Assembly (NCBI GenBank): GCA_977006965.1
Contig: OZ345364.1
Coordinates: 1,798,001 to 1,862,000, forward strand
Reading direction: 5' to 3'
DNA: 64,000 nucleotides
Source: Phymatolithon calcareum
Lineage: Eukaryota; Rhodophyta; Florideophyceae; Hapalidiales
Program-made: the position numbers and the translations under genes
Shown: positions 38,926-50,500 of the stretch, piece after piece
Layout of the letters: each line of letters starts with the position of its first letter
Position numbering within the stretch: the stretch's first letter is position 1
The notes under the pieces: model-generated
Told to the model about the DNA's origin: nothing
Databases searched by the model: none
What the model saw: the letters and a program-made list of their open reading frames with translations, nothing else

Positions 38926-40113
38926 ATGGCGGGCAGGAAAGACAAGAGCAAGCCGCGCGACGTCGCTGATCCCACCGATTTTCTCGACTCTTACTTTCGC
39001 GACCGCGGTATTAAGAGGAACATCGACTCGGTTGCCATCTCTGACTGCGTCCGACGCGCCGAAGAGGCGCGCGAGAGTTTCAAGCGCATGCGCGCCCCCG
39101 ACGCACCTGAGCCTCCAGCCCCTGGTGCGACGGGCGCCCTCTCCGACGCGCAGAAGTACAGTCGGCGACTGCTGAACAATCGAAAATCCGCCGCTGCCAC
39201 TCGAGTGTTTCAGGAAGTTCTTAAGAAAGAGCAAGCCCACACACTCGACACCGTTGTCAACGAACGTGACCGATATGCTGCTGAGTTTGCCCGCGCCGAG
39301 GCAGAGCGGAAAAAAGTTGAGAAAGAGGCCGCAGAGCTACGCGCGTTAGTGAAGCAGCTCCAGGGCGCGAAGAAGCAGAATTCAAATGGTCTCATGTGCT
39401 CATCTGTGACAAACACTCCGGTGTTGTACTTGCCAAACGAAAAGAGTCAGGTGAGAGTGGAAATGACGCCCAGTCAAGAGCAAGATTTGAAGCGGTCGAC
39501 TATTGCGCCAGTGTTGTATGCGCGGGACGAATGCAGTCAGGTGAAGATGGAAATAACGGAGAGTCAGGAACAAGATATCAAGCTGTTACCGGCTCTAGAT
39601 CCTATCTCCAGTCAGAAACAGGACATTGAAGAGATGGAAGAAAATACAAAGTCGCTGCGCATAAGCTTCAAGGCGGGAGAGGCGTTGAATCTTGGCATGA
39701 TGAGCTCACAATCAAGTCATGAAACAGAAGTGAATAGCGGTACGGAGATACTTGATGGTGATGACGCGAGTCTCAAATTTCCAGGTTCAAGCCAAGACTC
39801 GGAAATGAAATCGACGCCCATGCCTAATGCGAGCCAGGATGTGAATACGGTGCCCCGCAAAGCTGTGCAAAATTTGAGTCAGGAGCATAAGGAGGGAGGC
39901 GTTCGTAAGGAGAATGTGCAGCGCGACAAGTTCCCGGTTGGATCGGGCCTCAGGGTTGGAGACCTAAACTCCCAGATGAGTCAGGGTGGAATGCCGGTCA
40001 ACTTGCGCTTTTCTATGGCAAGTCAAGATGTTGAGGCAGTTGACGAGGTTTTCCACCCCTCGCAAAGCCAAGGTAGTACACCTATGAAGAGCCTCCGTCC
40101 CCTAGGCATATAA
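38926..40113 (+). CDS. bZIP-like protein with SQ-cluster tail
   Basis: From ATG 38926 the protein has 395 residues. The basic region NNRKSAAATRVF (about 84-95) fits the bZIP N-x7-R pattern. It is followed by a coiled-coil-like, Glu/Lys/Ala-rich helix to about 147 (few leucines, so a weak zipper). The tail from about 155 holds 14 Ser-Gln dipeptides in ~245 residues, an SQ-cluster domain of the sort phosphorylated by ATM/ATR-type kinases. Two tandem ~34-residue repeats share the pattern PVLY..(D/N)E.SQV..E.T.SQEQD. The N-terminus is basic (AGRKDKSKPRD). A DNA-binding regulator answering to DNA damage or meiotic signals is inferred. Intronless. A GTG at 38674 opens the frame but is not used. Confidence 0.7.
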   Translation: MAGRKDKSKPRDVADPTDFLDSYFRDRGIKRNIDSVAISDCVRRAEEARESFKRMRAPDAPEPPAPGATGALSDAQKYSRRLLNNRKSAAATRVFQEVLKKEQAHTLDTVVNERDRYAAEFARAEAERKKVEKEAAELRALVKQLQGAKKQNSNGLMCSSVTNTPVLYLPNEKSQVRVEMTPSQEQDLKRSTIAPVLYARDECSQVKMEITESQEQDIKLLPALDPISSQKQDIEEMEENTKSLRISFKAGEALNLGMMSSQSSHETEVNSGTEILDGDDASLKFPGSSQDSEMKSTPMPNASQDVNTVPRKAVQNLSQEHKEGGVRKENVQRDKFPVGSGLRVGDLNSQMSQGGMPVNLRFSMASQDVEAVDEVFHPSQSQGSTPMKSLRPLGI

Positions 40114-40929
40114 TGTCATTGAGAAACGAGGTGTTTGGATCCGTAACCTGTGTACATCCTGTGCTCGATCCATTGTCGGTTGTCAATCGAATGTTGCTGT
40201 GGAGCTAAGTCAGGCACAAGCGCCCTTGCTTCTAGAATTTGTTATCTAATTGAGGGTAATAATCGTTTAAAGTACCGTAAATAGTTTTTTTACAACCTCT
40301 CCATTCCTGTGATAGATTTTACTTTCATTTCTTTAAGTTCGAAACGAAAAGTATTTCTTTAGCGAGCGTTCTCTTACTGCCGAATACTCAAAGTTCAGAT
40401 ATTCTGCATGTCCAAAAGCAGACCCGCATGGGTATTAGATAGAGAGAAGAAATCCACCACTGGCCAAGCTGCATAAAATGCCTTGAGTAATCTGTTCAGA
40501 ACGACACCTTCACTATTTTGCAATCTTTCATGATCTACCCCTTGGCCTCCAGCAATCTAATGGGCTAGATCAAATTGTAGTCTACACCAAGCTATTACTA
40601 TAGAGCAATGAAACTGCTCATCAATCAACAGTGTTGCGTGCAGTTCGGGCGACTTGGATCGAGGAGTCAAAATGCTCCATCACTTTCTGGTTATATGTTC
40701 ATAGCTATGTCGCTCTCGTGCAAGGTCAATTTGGCAGAGTGAGCCATATCGCTGTTTGACCTCTTCCGAATTCGCAATCTGTAGCGGTCAGAAAGAAATG
40801 TCAGCTACTCTGCATAGCTGATATCAAATTTGTGCTTCATCAACAGATCGGCAGCAACTATGTTTATAGATCTTCCGATCGAGACGAATAACATGTAGCA
40901 GTTTGAAAACCAGTAAGGAGTATGGTGGC
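40114..40929. other. 3' flank of the bZIP gene, no gene seen
   Basis: AT-rich, without domain-bearing frames. Confidence 0.4.
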
Positions 40930-41930
40930 GAGTCGGGGGTGGAAATTTTATGTTTTATTTTAAATGCCCTCAACGCCGCCACATACCAAAACCAAAGCAG
41001 CTTCGCATTGCGCTGTAACCATTGCGGGTAAGACTACAACGTATCGCTTCCAACATTACACTTTCTTTCTTTCTTTTACAGCGGGATTTCTCGAAGCTGA
41101 TGGAACAACTCCGCATCCTTACGGCTCTAGTAGACCTTAACAGATACGAGTGGTACTTGATGTCACAACAGCTGTCCAAGCTGCACAAGGTGCAGACCAT
41201 GGTCCAGCTTAACATCCATATCGCTACGCAGCCAATCTTCATTCGCCGTCCTTCAAAGGGATGCTCGGGTTGGAAACCATTTAGGACGTTCACGGTAGCT
41301 AATCATCTCTCTGCCTTCTTTCATTTCCTTCTGTCTTCTCTCCCAGCTTCCTTGAGCGTTGCGGCACACCACACAGGGCGGAATCCATGTACTACCATAC
41401 TACCAGAAGGCGATAGTCTTCTCCTGTGGGGAGGCCGGAGCACAGCTCTTGTCATTTCGAAAAACCCTGCAATGTAGCGGGGAAAAATTCCTGACTGAAC
41501 TCTTGGCTCCTTCCTGTGAGGCACAAGTGCACGGGTAGCCGGACCAGTTATCATAACCGACCTGTATCAAATCCGCTTAAATTCGGAACATTTCTTGGAA
41601 ATCCAGCGACGGCGCGGCTGGGTCTGGCATTTCGCGCGTGGCAAGTTCTCGATTTGCCGAGTCCCAGGCGAGCGCGTTCGCGATAGCGCCAGCCATTTCC
41701 GACGGAATTACCGTCAGAAGAATCGGGTTGCGCAGCATTACTGCTGCGGCCACTTGCGCCGGCGCAGGCATGGGCGCTTGCGCCGGAATCTTGTCCTTTG
41801 TCGCTTGTGGTCCGTTCGGTCCGGTCAGGCCCTCTATCATCTCCCCGTTCATCTTGATTTCCAGCATCGTTAATATGTCCATCACTTTTTTTTACTTGCT
41901 CTTCTGCTCTGTCATGCAGCTGTGGTTACG
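40930..41930 (+). repeat. Dispersed repeat R1, copy C (diverged, lacks the minisatellite)
   Basis: The conserved end GTGGAAATTTTATGTTTTATT and CCCTCAACGCC (40941-40978) matches copies A and B. The stretch 41740-41850 (GCCGGAATCTTGTCCTTTGT, TGGTCCGTTCGGTCCGGT) matches 27640-27690. The G-rich array is absent. The frames here have no known domain. Confidence 0.55.
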
Positions 41931-42023
41931 TTAGGGCCGGCGAGTCGGAGTGGCGACCACGTGGCAGCGCTATGCTCGATTTCTATTATGTCCCTTTTCG
42001 TGGTCGGCTTCATTCATTTATCT

Positions 42024-42110
42024 TGCCTTTTCCCTTAGTGGGGCTAGCAGCGATTCGAGGGCCTAAGTTTCTTCCATTCTATCTTATCGTTAGGGAGTTT
42101 TACTGTGGCT
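42024..42110 (+). repeat. Dispersed repeat W, copy 2
   Basis: TGGGGCTAGCAGCGATTCGA and GTTTCTTCCATTCTATCTTAT match 26309-26397. It follows an R1 copy, whereas copy 1 precedes one. Confidence 0.6.
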
Positions 42111-42714
42111 TTCTCGTCCCGTCCCGTCCAGTTACGTCACCAAAGATTGATTTTAGAGTTGGTCTAATGCATTATAGCAGCACCTGGCGGACCAGGCGGC
42201 GCTCGCCCAATCCAAGAATGTGCCCAAGCCAGTTCCATCGTTGTGGAATGTCACCTTTTTGAAGATTAATCTTGAGCCTGGCAATGTGTCTAAGGGCATG
42301 TGACCGCCATGACTGGCCGAACAGTACCACCTGTCGACGGACAGCAGAGGTACGTTCCCTTGCGCTCTTGAAAGGTCCCTGTTCTGGGCCTAAGGGCGTG
42401 AAGCACTCGAAATAGTTTAGGATTAGTCCTGCATGAATCGCGTTTACTGTACCTTATCTGTGTAGACACGCAGTGATGCAGTGGAGCCAGAAGCTGCGGG
42501 AATATGCGACCTAAATTCCGGCATAGGTTAATCGACCAGGAAGCATGCAATATTCTTCCAGCAAACCCCATGACTGGAAGGCAATTGGAAGCTTACTTAG
42601 GCAGTTCGCCATTCGTAGTTTTAGTAGAGAGCATCTCATTAGAGGGAGATCACCCCTTTTAAAGATACAACCAACCTTATCTTTACACTCTCAATTATTA
42701 CAGAATTTTCTTTC

Positions 42715-44490
42715 GTGCAGGAGAATGTCTGGGGAAGATTGTTCAACCATCGAACCATGGAAAGTGGAAGTCTTTCGTCGGCGCAACTCACCGATCGGCA
42801 ACCAAACGCCGCGCTATTCCAACCCTTTAGTGACCCGATTTTACAGAGTCTCAACCCAAGAATAGTAACAACATGTTTGAAGGAGAGGAAACTGTACGAA
42901 GATGAGGTGAACGAGAAGAAGAAGGAAGTCACATCGATGACGGTGGCATCTTAAAAGGTGTCAATCGATAGGATCCTTCTGGAGTCTATGTTCTTCCAAG
43001 GGAGCTCAAAGACATATCACGAGTTAAGACAACTGGAGCACAGACATCGAACGATATTCAAAAGTTTATTGAAGGTTTAGTGGAGCAGAATGAAGACTAA
43101 AAGGTACACTCAGAAGTCATAGAGAAGGATCTACACAGTCTTCGAATGCCAATGCACATAGTACAAGCGAAGGCAAAGATTCTGGAGTATGCTACTGTCG
43201 CTGGTATGCAAGATGTTAAGCCGCGGACCGCTAGTTACGACGTTCGCAGGTTTAACGAACTTGACTGAACCGTATATCGATACGATACGATTCACCTGTA
43301 CCACACGGAGTGGAGAAGGAACGCGCTACGGTCGTGGACAGGGACAAAACTTGGGCCGGTAACCTTCAAGTGCCAAACGCACTGCTCGTCGGAGCACTAT
43401 TGTGTTTCGCGGAGATGGCAAACGTCCGTCGCATCGCTAGTTGGTGTCTCCCCCTGCTCGCGACTAGGGTACGGGGTCTTGCCTCCTGCTCTTAGCAACG
43501 TTAGTCCTTCAATGAGATGGTGGGATGAATGAAAAGGACTTTCCATTGACGATGGAAATGGTTTCAACTTGATGCTCCCTCTTTCTCCATCGCGTCGGCA
43601 TCGTCGACTATACTAAAATGTACCTCGATAAAAAGCTATCATACCATGCTCCGCGCAGTAAGTGCAAGCTAGGTCTCTTCTACCCACGGATATCCACGCT
43701 AACAACTTTGTTGCCCACGAATATATCTAACCAAGACAACAAACTTACTATTCTTGCGACAGCTACAGAATAGAAAACGCTGGGTAAGCTTCAAGCAATA
43801 CAATCCGAAGAAAACAATAGCCCACATGCAGGATAAGGTATTCCCCACAAATTTGAAGAAAGAAATAGAGAGGCACCTCGAATACCAGCAAGGATTGAAG
43901 GAGCACATCAGAGCCAATATCGATTTATTGTGCAAGGAAGTTGAGATATCTCAACGGGCAGAAGGAATGCGCCCAAAGGGCACACCGTCAACACCGAATA
44001 AGACGCAAACATCTGGAGCCCAAGTGGACACGAAACCAAAGAAATGGATTCCAGTAATCCCCCATGTAAGACCGAAGGTAAAAGCATTTTCGAAGCTACT
44101 GCGAAGATTTCGAGGAGGATGAGAAGAAACGACTAATGGAGAATCACAAGAAGAAGAAAAAGAATGAAAAGAAGGTATCGAGCTTAAAAAACGACACATC
44201 CCCAAACAATACAGGCAAGAATTGGGAGAGCGGAGTCAAGAATGATATGCAAAGATGGCAGCGGAAGAAGGGCTGACAAAATCTTTACAGGAGACGTTAA
44301 GCGAGATGCTAGTATCATATCGGGAGGTTTTCAGAATACGCCTAGGAAATGACCCGAATGCTAATGTGGAGCCGATGAAAGTCGTACTGAAGCTCGTCTG
44401 TCACTTTGCACTCATGTATTATCTGCGATGCGATCGAACTCGTCTGGGTTGGATATACCAGCAGGTATACCGGTTCAGACTTATTCGTAA
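42715..44490 (+). mobile_element. Decayed Gypsy-like gag/pol remnant
   Basis: Short frames with stops between them read like a retroelement gag: LFNHRTMESG, LNPRIVTTCLKERKLYEDE at ~42840, a KVFPTNLKKEIERHLEYQQG block at ~43840, then a QKTxT linker. At about 44285-44400 ETLSEMLVSYREVFRIRLGN and PNANVEPMKVVLK resemble the segment just before the RT of Gypsy-type elements. No RT core is left. No LTR was identified. Assignment is by pattern only. Confidence 0.45.
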
Positions 44491-44899
44491 ATGAAGAACC
44501 TGATATGGATTTAGCCAAACTTTCCAAACAGAGAGATGACGTAGTCGAATATCAGCCTGATGACAAGCGAAGCCAAGCTTTCCAAACGGCGAGATGACTT
44601 GGATGGTATCAACGATTGTCATCCTAGATTCACAGCCAGAAGCAGGATCTTTGGAGGATAATCGGTTCTATGATTTTAGTGCCCAAAGGGTCTATGAATC
44701 GATAGCTACGTCCACGACGAGTGGAACGCACTGTCTCCGGCGTTCGGTATTAGCCACACTAGCTCGTGGTAGAATTCTTGAGAGGGTTCGGTTTCTTCTT
44801 AATGCTTGCGTTCCTTCTCAGTGAGGAAATCCTAGCGAGCTTTATATCATTTCTGCTGCACCAGTTTCGTCACCCAACTTGGGTAAACATTTGCGTTCC

Positions 44900-47200
44900 T
44901 ATTGAACACGAAAGTAAACTATCTACGAAATGAGTCGAATGATTGCTACTGTAATACACGCAATAAGTGTTGCGTGCAATGTATACGACCTGGCCTTCTA
45001 CGTCGCGCTGGTCCACGTGGAATACCACGCACATACTCTAGTCCCAATACTGAGTCTCGACACCGTCATCACGCCGGTGATAAGCCTCGTCCAGCTCGAC
45101 GCTACAACAAAATCGGGATCGTCGAGGCAAGGCAAAATAGCCTTCGTCTTATCGTCCAGCGACTGGCGAAAGACGCAGAGCGTTCTAAGGCTCTACATTG
45201 GCATCCCATTCCGTGCCATGCTATTCTCTCGAAAGCTACATTCCTTTGCAATGTGCTGCGAGGAAATTCGAAACTCAATAGCTTTGAACTCGCTCGAGGA
45301 TATCACCCTTCTATTGCCGGTTTGCCTCAAACCGTAGTGTCGAAGGAAATATTCGATTCACATCAACAGAAAATGTCTCGTAGAGACATATCTCGCATGC
45401 TTGCATCGAGAGACCCGAGCTTAATCAAGAGAAATCTTCTCGACAAAGGAACACCAGTGTAATACTTCGTTAAAGGAAATAAGTAAGAAACATGGAAAAC
45501 CAGCTTTGTTGCCGACGTGAAGGAGCACATGGTTGAGGGATCTCGAAATTCCAAAGACTCTGGTCACAGTACTGTCGTAGCGTATGAAGACATTCGCATG
45601 GTACTTTCTACGTCTTTGCTCTACGAGATGGAAAAGATCGATCTCGACCTCAATCAAGAGAATGATGACTTCCGACCTCTTCCTATGTCCAATCCAATAG
45701 AAGATTCATCAGCTATTGAGAATTCAGAAGAAGCTGTGCTCTGGGCCAAACATCCACTTTGACGGTCTCTTTTCTCTAACTCGGTTACTCTGAAGAGTTT
45801 CGATGTGCAATTTTTTGATATCGACTCACCGCCATCTAATGACTCACTGAGAAAAGATATCGGAGAATACTCCTTCAGGCCTCCCTCGGAACTTCTTCTT
45901 GACTTGCCTTCTTGTGAAGACAAAATTCTCGAAAAGGTCGCGGCTCTGAGAAAGATAACATCCTCACCTCACCAATGCTTATTTACAAGCTAAAGACATC
46001 GAGCGAGACATCTATGTGAGGCCTCCGACCTCTCGGATGACATTTCCTGGTGAGCGATGGAAACTAATAAAGCTTGCATACGGTTTGGTAGATTCTGACA
46101 GACTGTGGCAGCTTAACGTAGAAGGCAGGATGCTTTCCTCGTACAAGCTTGAACAGATTCTTAGTTTTCCGCAGCCATTCGTTCTGCGAGATTCGAAACG
46201 TTGTCCAGATTTTTCCATTGCTTAAGTTGTCGACGATTTTCCTCTCGCTGGAAGTCCATCTGAGATACACCGCTTCCACAATGCTTTGTCCGCGGAATAT
46301 ATAATTGGATTATTTAATCCCCGTCCTCCTTTTGTCTTCAACCGTCTTCGTATTGATGGGAACGCCAACGGCGCAATTGGAGCATGAACGTAAGAGTTCA
46401 TTGAGACTATCAAGCCTCTCGGCATTTCTCGTCTGAGGCGCAAGCAAAACAATGATAAGGCAAGTTCAGACGAAATTACAAGCTTTCTTTCGATTAGCGT
46501 AGGCTCAAGTTCTAGGCCATGGTTTTTTTACCTGTTGCTGGATTCGTGGCAAGCTATTATCAGGAACGAGTAAGTCGATTAACCGTAGCTGATATGCGAA
46601 AGCTGAACTCCGCTCTTAAAGAAGTGCAGAACCTGGAGCCGGTACTGCTTTATTCAGTCTCGCCTTTGAGCTTCAAAGCAATATCTTGCTTTATCAGACG
46701 CCTCTCAAGGACCTTACTCATATAATAAAACTGGATATATTTCATGGCTCTTATTTCAAACCCAAACTTTGTTTTTGTACCATGTTTTGGACTAGCACAG
46801 CTCAAAACAAAGTCGTATATCTTTTTATTCTATTGGATGCGAAATAATCGCTGTAGAATCTTCTGCGACCGTCTCGGTTATATGGTACAGAGCATCCGAG
46901 TTCTTCATGACTCTCAGTATTCGCTTCCTTTGGTGCTCACAGTGGACTCGGTTAGACTTTTTTCAACCATCACCACGCTTCATGAAGGCAAAGATTATCG
47001 TCTGCGCCTAACTGTCGCTCGTTTACGTGGTTCATTTGAATCGGAGGACATCAGCACTATACAATAGATTGCTGGCCCCGGAAACATCGCTGATGCCTTG
47101 ACAAAGCGCAACAAAGCAATATACCGGACTGTTAGAAAGTTTGCTTCACTGGAACAATTGAATTTACTCTATTCAACGTTTCCAAACGAGCTTTTTCCCA
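44900..47200 (+). mobile_element. Decayed Copia-like pol (integrase, RT, RNase H)
   Basis: Ordered fragments in changing frames are visible. Integrase-like: KIGIVEARQNSLRLIVQRL (~45110) and LIKRNLLDKGTPV (~45420). RT: YVRPPTSRM..WKLIKLAYGLVDS (46012-46095) and VVDDFPLAGSP (~46226). RNase H: LTVDSVRLFSTITTLHEG, DYRLRLTVARLRGSFESED and ADALTKRN (46940-47115). The last run is interrupted by a TAG in place of a Trp codon. Several other stops and shifts are present. This pol type is common in oomycete, fungal and algal genomes. It is dead; no LTRs were found. Confidence 0.7.
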
Positions 47201-47649
47201 AGACTAGCTATAATGTAAATTTCTCTTCTGCTATATCCCTTGCCAACTAGCTAGGAACTCAATCGTATGTAACTCAACGTAGCCGCTGCTTCTTCTATAA
47301 TCCAGACAAATCTCTCCGCACTCGTTTTCTGGCGGCAGGATAAACCTTAACTTTGCGGCATTTAATGACTTCTTCATGCTACGTACTCTCCCCGCAATAG
47401 GCATTCTGTGCCACAGCCGATAGTTTCAGTGGCTTCGTTTCCATACTGTCGTATATCTTGCTCTGTCTGCGTCAAAGAAAATCAAATGGCCAACGTCGGG
47501 ATATCCGCTAAGTTTGACGAGACCGACACCTCTCATCGCGTGCAAAACCCAATGCACGTCGAACTGTTTCTTCTCGCTTCCGTCATACTCGCAAAATTTA
47601 TCAAGACTGACTAAACCAAGAACATTTGCAGCCTACTTCTGTAGCTTTT

Positions 47650-48129
47650 TCAGGTTTCGTGCAGATGGATTGGGGCGAGCGTTCGCAACAATGTTCGCTC
47701 GCACAAATACTTCCTTTCTGACCGTACTGTTCTGTTCACCAGTGCTACCTGTGTGCAAGATATTTGACTATTCGAGGAAAATACGTGCCCATCAGTGTAA
47801 AAATGTCGAGCTCTATGGGAGGAATATCTGAGTACTGGTCCGCCAAAAACGCGACTCTTTCCTGGATGTATTAAGAACCAAGTTTCAACCGTGTCTAAAA
47901 TTTGGTCTATAGTCTTGCCCGGTTGATGCACCGGGTGCACATCATGAAAAGTCGCGCGCGGTCCCGCTTTTGGTGCTCCAAGGGACGTGAACAAAAGAAG
48001 CGGATACCAACGTCTGTCTTCCGCGGCACCATAGATGCAGCAGGCTTCAAAACCTCGAGACGATTCGCTTCTTTTGTAATATTTGGTATCTAGAGAGTTG
48101 GTCATCTTGAGGTCGACCACCTCGGTCAA
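47650..48129 (-). CDS. Unrecognised ORF, possibly part of a mobile element
   Basis: This continuous frame of 159 codons follows a TGA, with no ATG until an internal Met (MTNSLD). The composition looks protein-like (GFEACCIYGAAEDRRWYPLL, HDVHPVHQPGKTIDQILDTV, GGPVLRYSSHRARHFYTDGH) and is rich in His and Arg. I do not know the family. Its position next to Copia debris suggests a transposon-borne or fragmentary gene. It could equally be an exon of a host gene. Confidence 0.3.
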   Translation of the reverse strand: MTEVVDLKMTNSLDTKYYKRSESSRGFEACCIYGAAEDRRWYPLLLFTSLGAPKAGPRATFHDVHPVHQPGKTIDQILDTVETWFLIHPGKSRVFGGPVLRYSSHRARHFYTDGHVFSSNSQISCTQVALVNRTVRSERKYLCERTLLRTLAPIHLHET

Positions 48130-50500
48130 GCCCCATCAACGGGCAGTGATCACATCCAGCTTTCGATTGGGACGGGCGTCGCACCACGCTTTGATAGATT
48201 TCCCAACCAAAGCTAGAAAACACTCTCCTCCCATTCGAACGACGATTTTGAAGAGTTTAAAATTGAAATTATACCGCTTGGATGATCGCGCAGAGCTCCC
48301 AGCGTCGAGGTACGACGCTGCCTCGTACTCTCGACGTTCATAAGTGTTAAAATCAGTGCCATTTCGTGTCGCTTTCGACGCCAGAGTCTTGCGGGGCGCC
48401 CTTCCGCACTATTCGCGGCGGTTTGCTTCGTGTGCACCATCTGGGCAGTGCAGTACAAAGCTTACGGTCTCACTAAATGAACAAGGTGACAACCAGGTGC
48501 ACTCCAGATGTTGCACGAGTAGCCGGTAAGGACACCTGTTAGTTTTCGTTTCAACCGAACGCTTCAATCTACTGCATCCGACAGCAACACTCCGCAATTC
48601 ACAGATCTCATCCACGTATGTCGCTTACAGCTCCTCGGATATAATTTTTCCCGGTCTTCGAGATTTTTCGTTAAGCGAATATTCTCGCTATTTTGGTCTC
48701 GTCGACACGTGAGTATCCTCGATACCTCGGGACTCAGTTATTATATTTTTGACAACATGGTATGATGACACATTGTTGTCAACCGGTGGGATGTTGATCC
48801 ACGTGGCATTTATCAAGACAATTTCGTTTTAGCTATAATATCACAATCTCGCGCCTACATATTGACGCATGCTAAGGGCGGAACAAGACGAGTACACTTC
48901 CTTTGCTGCTTTTGGTTTGTCCTCTTCTCTTAGTCGTTCGGGGTCACCGCCCGGGCCAAAATAAATACCGTAGGAGTCGGATTATCCTCCGGGGGTTTCT
49001 GCCCGTTCTTCTTGCCGCGTGCGCGTGCACGTGTTCAACCCTCCATTGTGCAACGTGTAATTACCTACGTAGCCTCTCACAAGGTATTCTTATCATAAAC
49101 TTCGCTTCAACGGAACATCAGACGACGCATTCCACTTTTACGGTGTCAATTGTTGTATTGATCTGGCTCCTTACCCGCTTCCTCTAGCAATTGAATACTG
49201 GGAACTGATTGGCTTTTGAGTTGACCTACAAACCTTGGTTGCGGAATCACAGGAGGAGCGGGTCTGCGGTTCACATTTGCTGAGGACTGCTTCCAGGACA
49301 CCAGGTCCCGATTCCCGTTCAGCACTCTTGCTCGAAGTCGAATCCCTCCGTATCGCCAAAGCAGATGGAAAAAAGGACGGGCCCCATTCTCTATTGCTCT
49401 CGCTCGTGCTTTCCTTGGTCTCGTACTGCTTGTCCGTTTCGCTAACTGGATGTCGCTCACGGACTACTTTGCGTAGCCACTGACGCATCGAATAGCCCAG
49501 CGGCCAACTTTGGCACCATTTCCGCTCTCGCTACGTTCAGCAGACCAGAGGACAATTGAAATGTGATTGGCCGACAGACGTTCCGGAGCCTTCTCAACCC
49601 TGTTCATGATGCCCGTGAATTCATCACTGACTTTTACTCCAGTAACTACTCACGCTGTTTGGAATACCCTGGAGCGACTTAAATCAGACCTCAAACTGGA
49701 CTCATACATCGGCAAAGATGGTCACGTCGACCATCTCTACGCCATGACCCATCAGAAGGTGCTTACGCAGTGTGCAAGTCCATATTTAACGGTCATTTTT
49801 CTGCGAATTGATAAAGTGTTTAGGACTAGTGGCCCAAAGTTTGAAGAGTAGGTGTGCTCGCTCGTTGAGACTGGGTCATTCATGCGCAGATCGATATCTG
49901 AAAAAGGTACTGTATCTCAAGCTGGAACAGACTCAGGCTCAGACATTGGAGGCAGCTTTCTTATGCGAACTGGCCTTTAATGACGTGGAAGCAATAATAC
50001 AGCTAATTGCAATGCCTACGAACGCACTCATGCTGCCGGTGTCATCACTTTCGGGACTGGCATCAGCACTTGAGCTGCGATTGAAGACTCGACGTTTGAC
50101 CGTGTAGGAGGCACTGGATGATTCCTAGAATTAGTGATTGATCTTATTACGATTTAGTTTTTTTCTAACTGGCAATGTTAAGCGCAGATTCCTTGGGACT
50201 GTCTTGAGAGAAAGATAAGGGTTTCAGTAAACCGTTGCTTGCTAAGACGCTATATCAATTCGCGCGTTTTACTCAGTCATGGCGTGCGGGGTGCCCAAGG
50301 CTAGAAGGTCTTGATGAGCTAAATCACCAGATTCTACAGAGTCTGGCGATGTCGATCAAGAATATACTTACACTTCGAGAGGATCACATGTGCCTGTGCA
50401 GAAACTTTATCAGTAAAAATCCGCAGCTCTAACTATCACTTGCGCGTGCCACTGATTTCCAAACTACCGGACTGAACGGCCCACAAAAAAGAAGCTGAAG
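48130..50500. other. Gene-poor stretch with minor open frames
   Basis: Frames at 49567-49851 and 49808-50107 on + (VWNTLERLKSDLKLD; YLKKVLYLKLEQTQAQTLEA) overlap in different phases and might be pieces of one degenerate gag-like gene, but no domain can be named. Nothing else was recognised. Confidence 0.35.
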
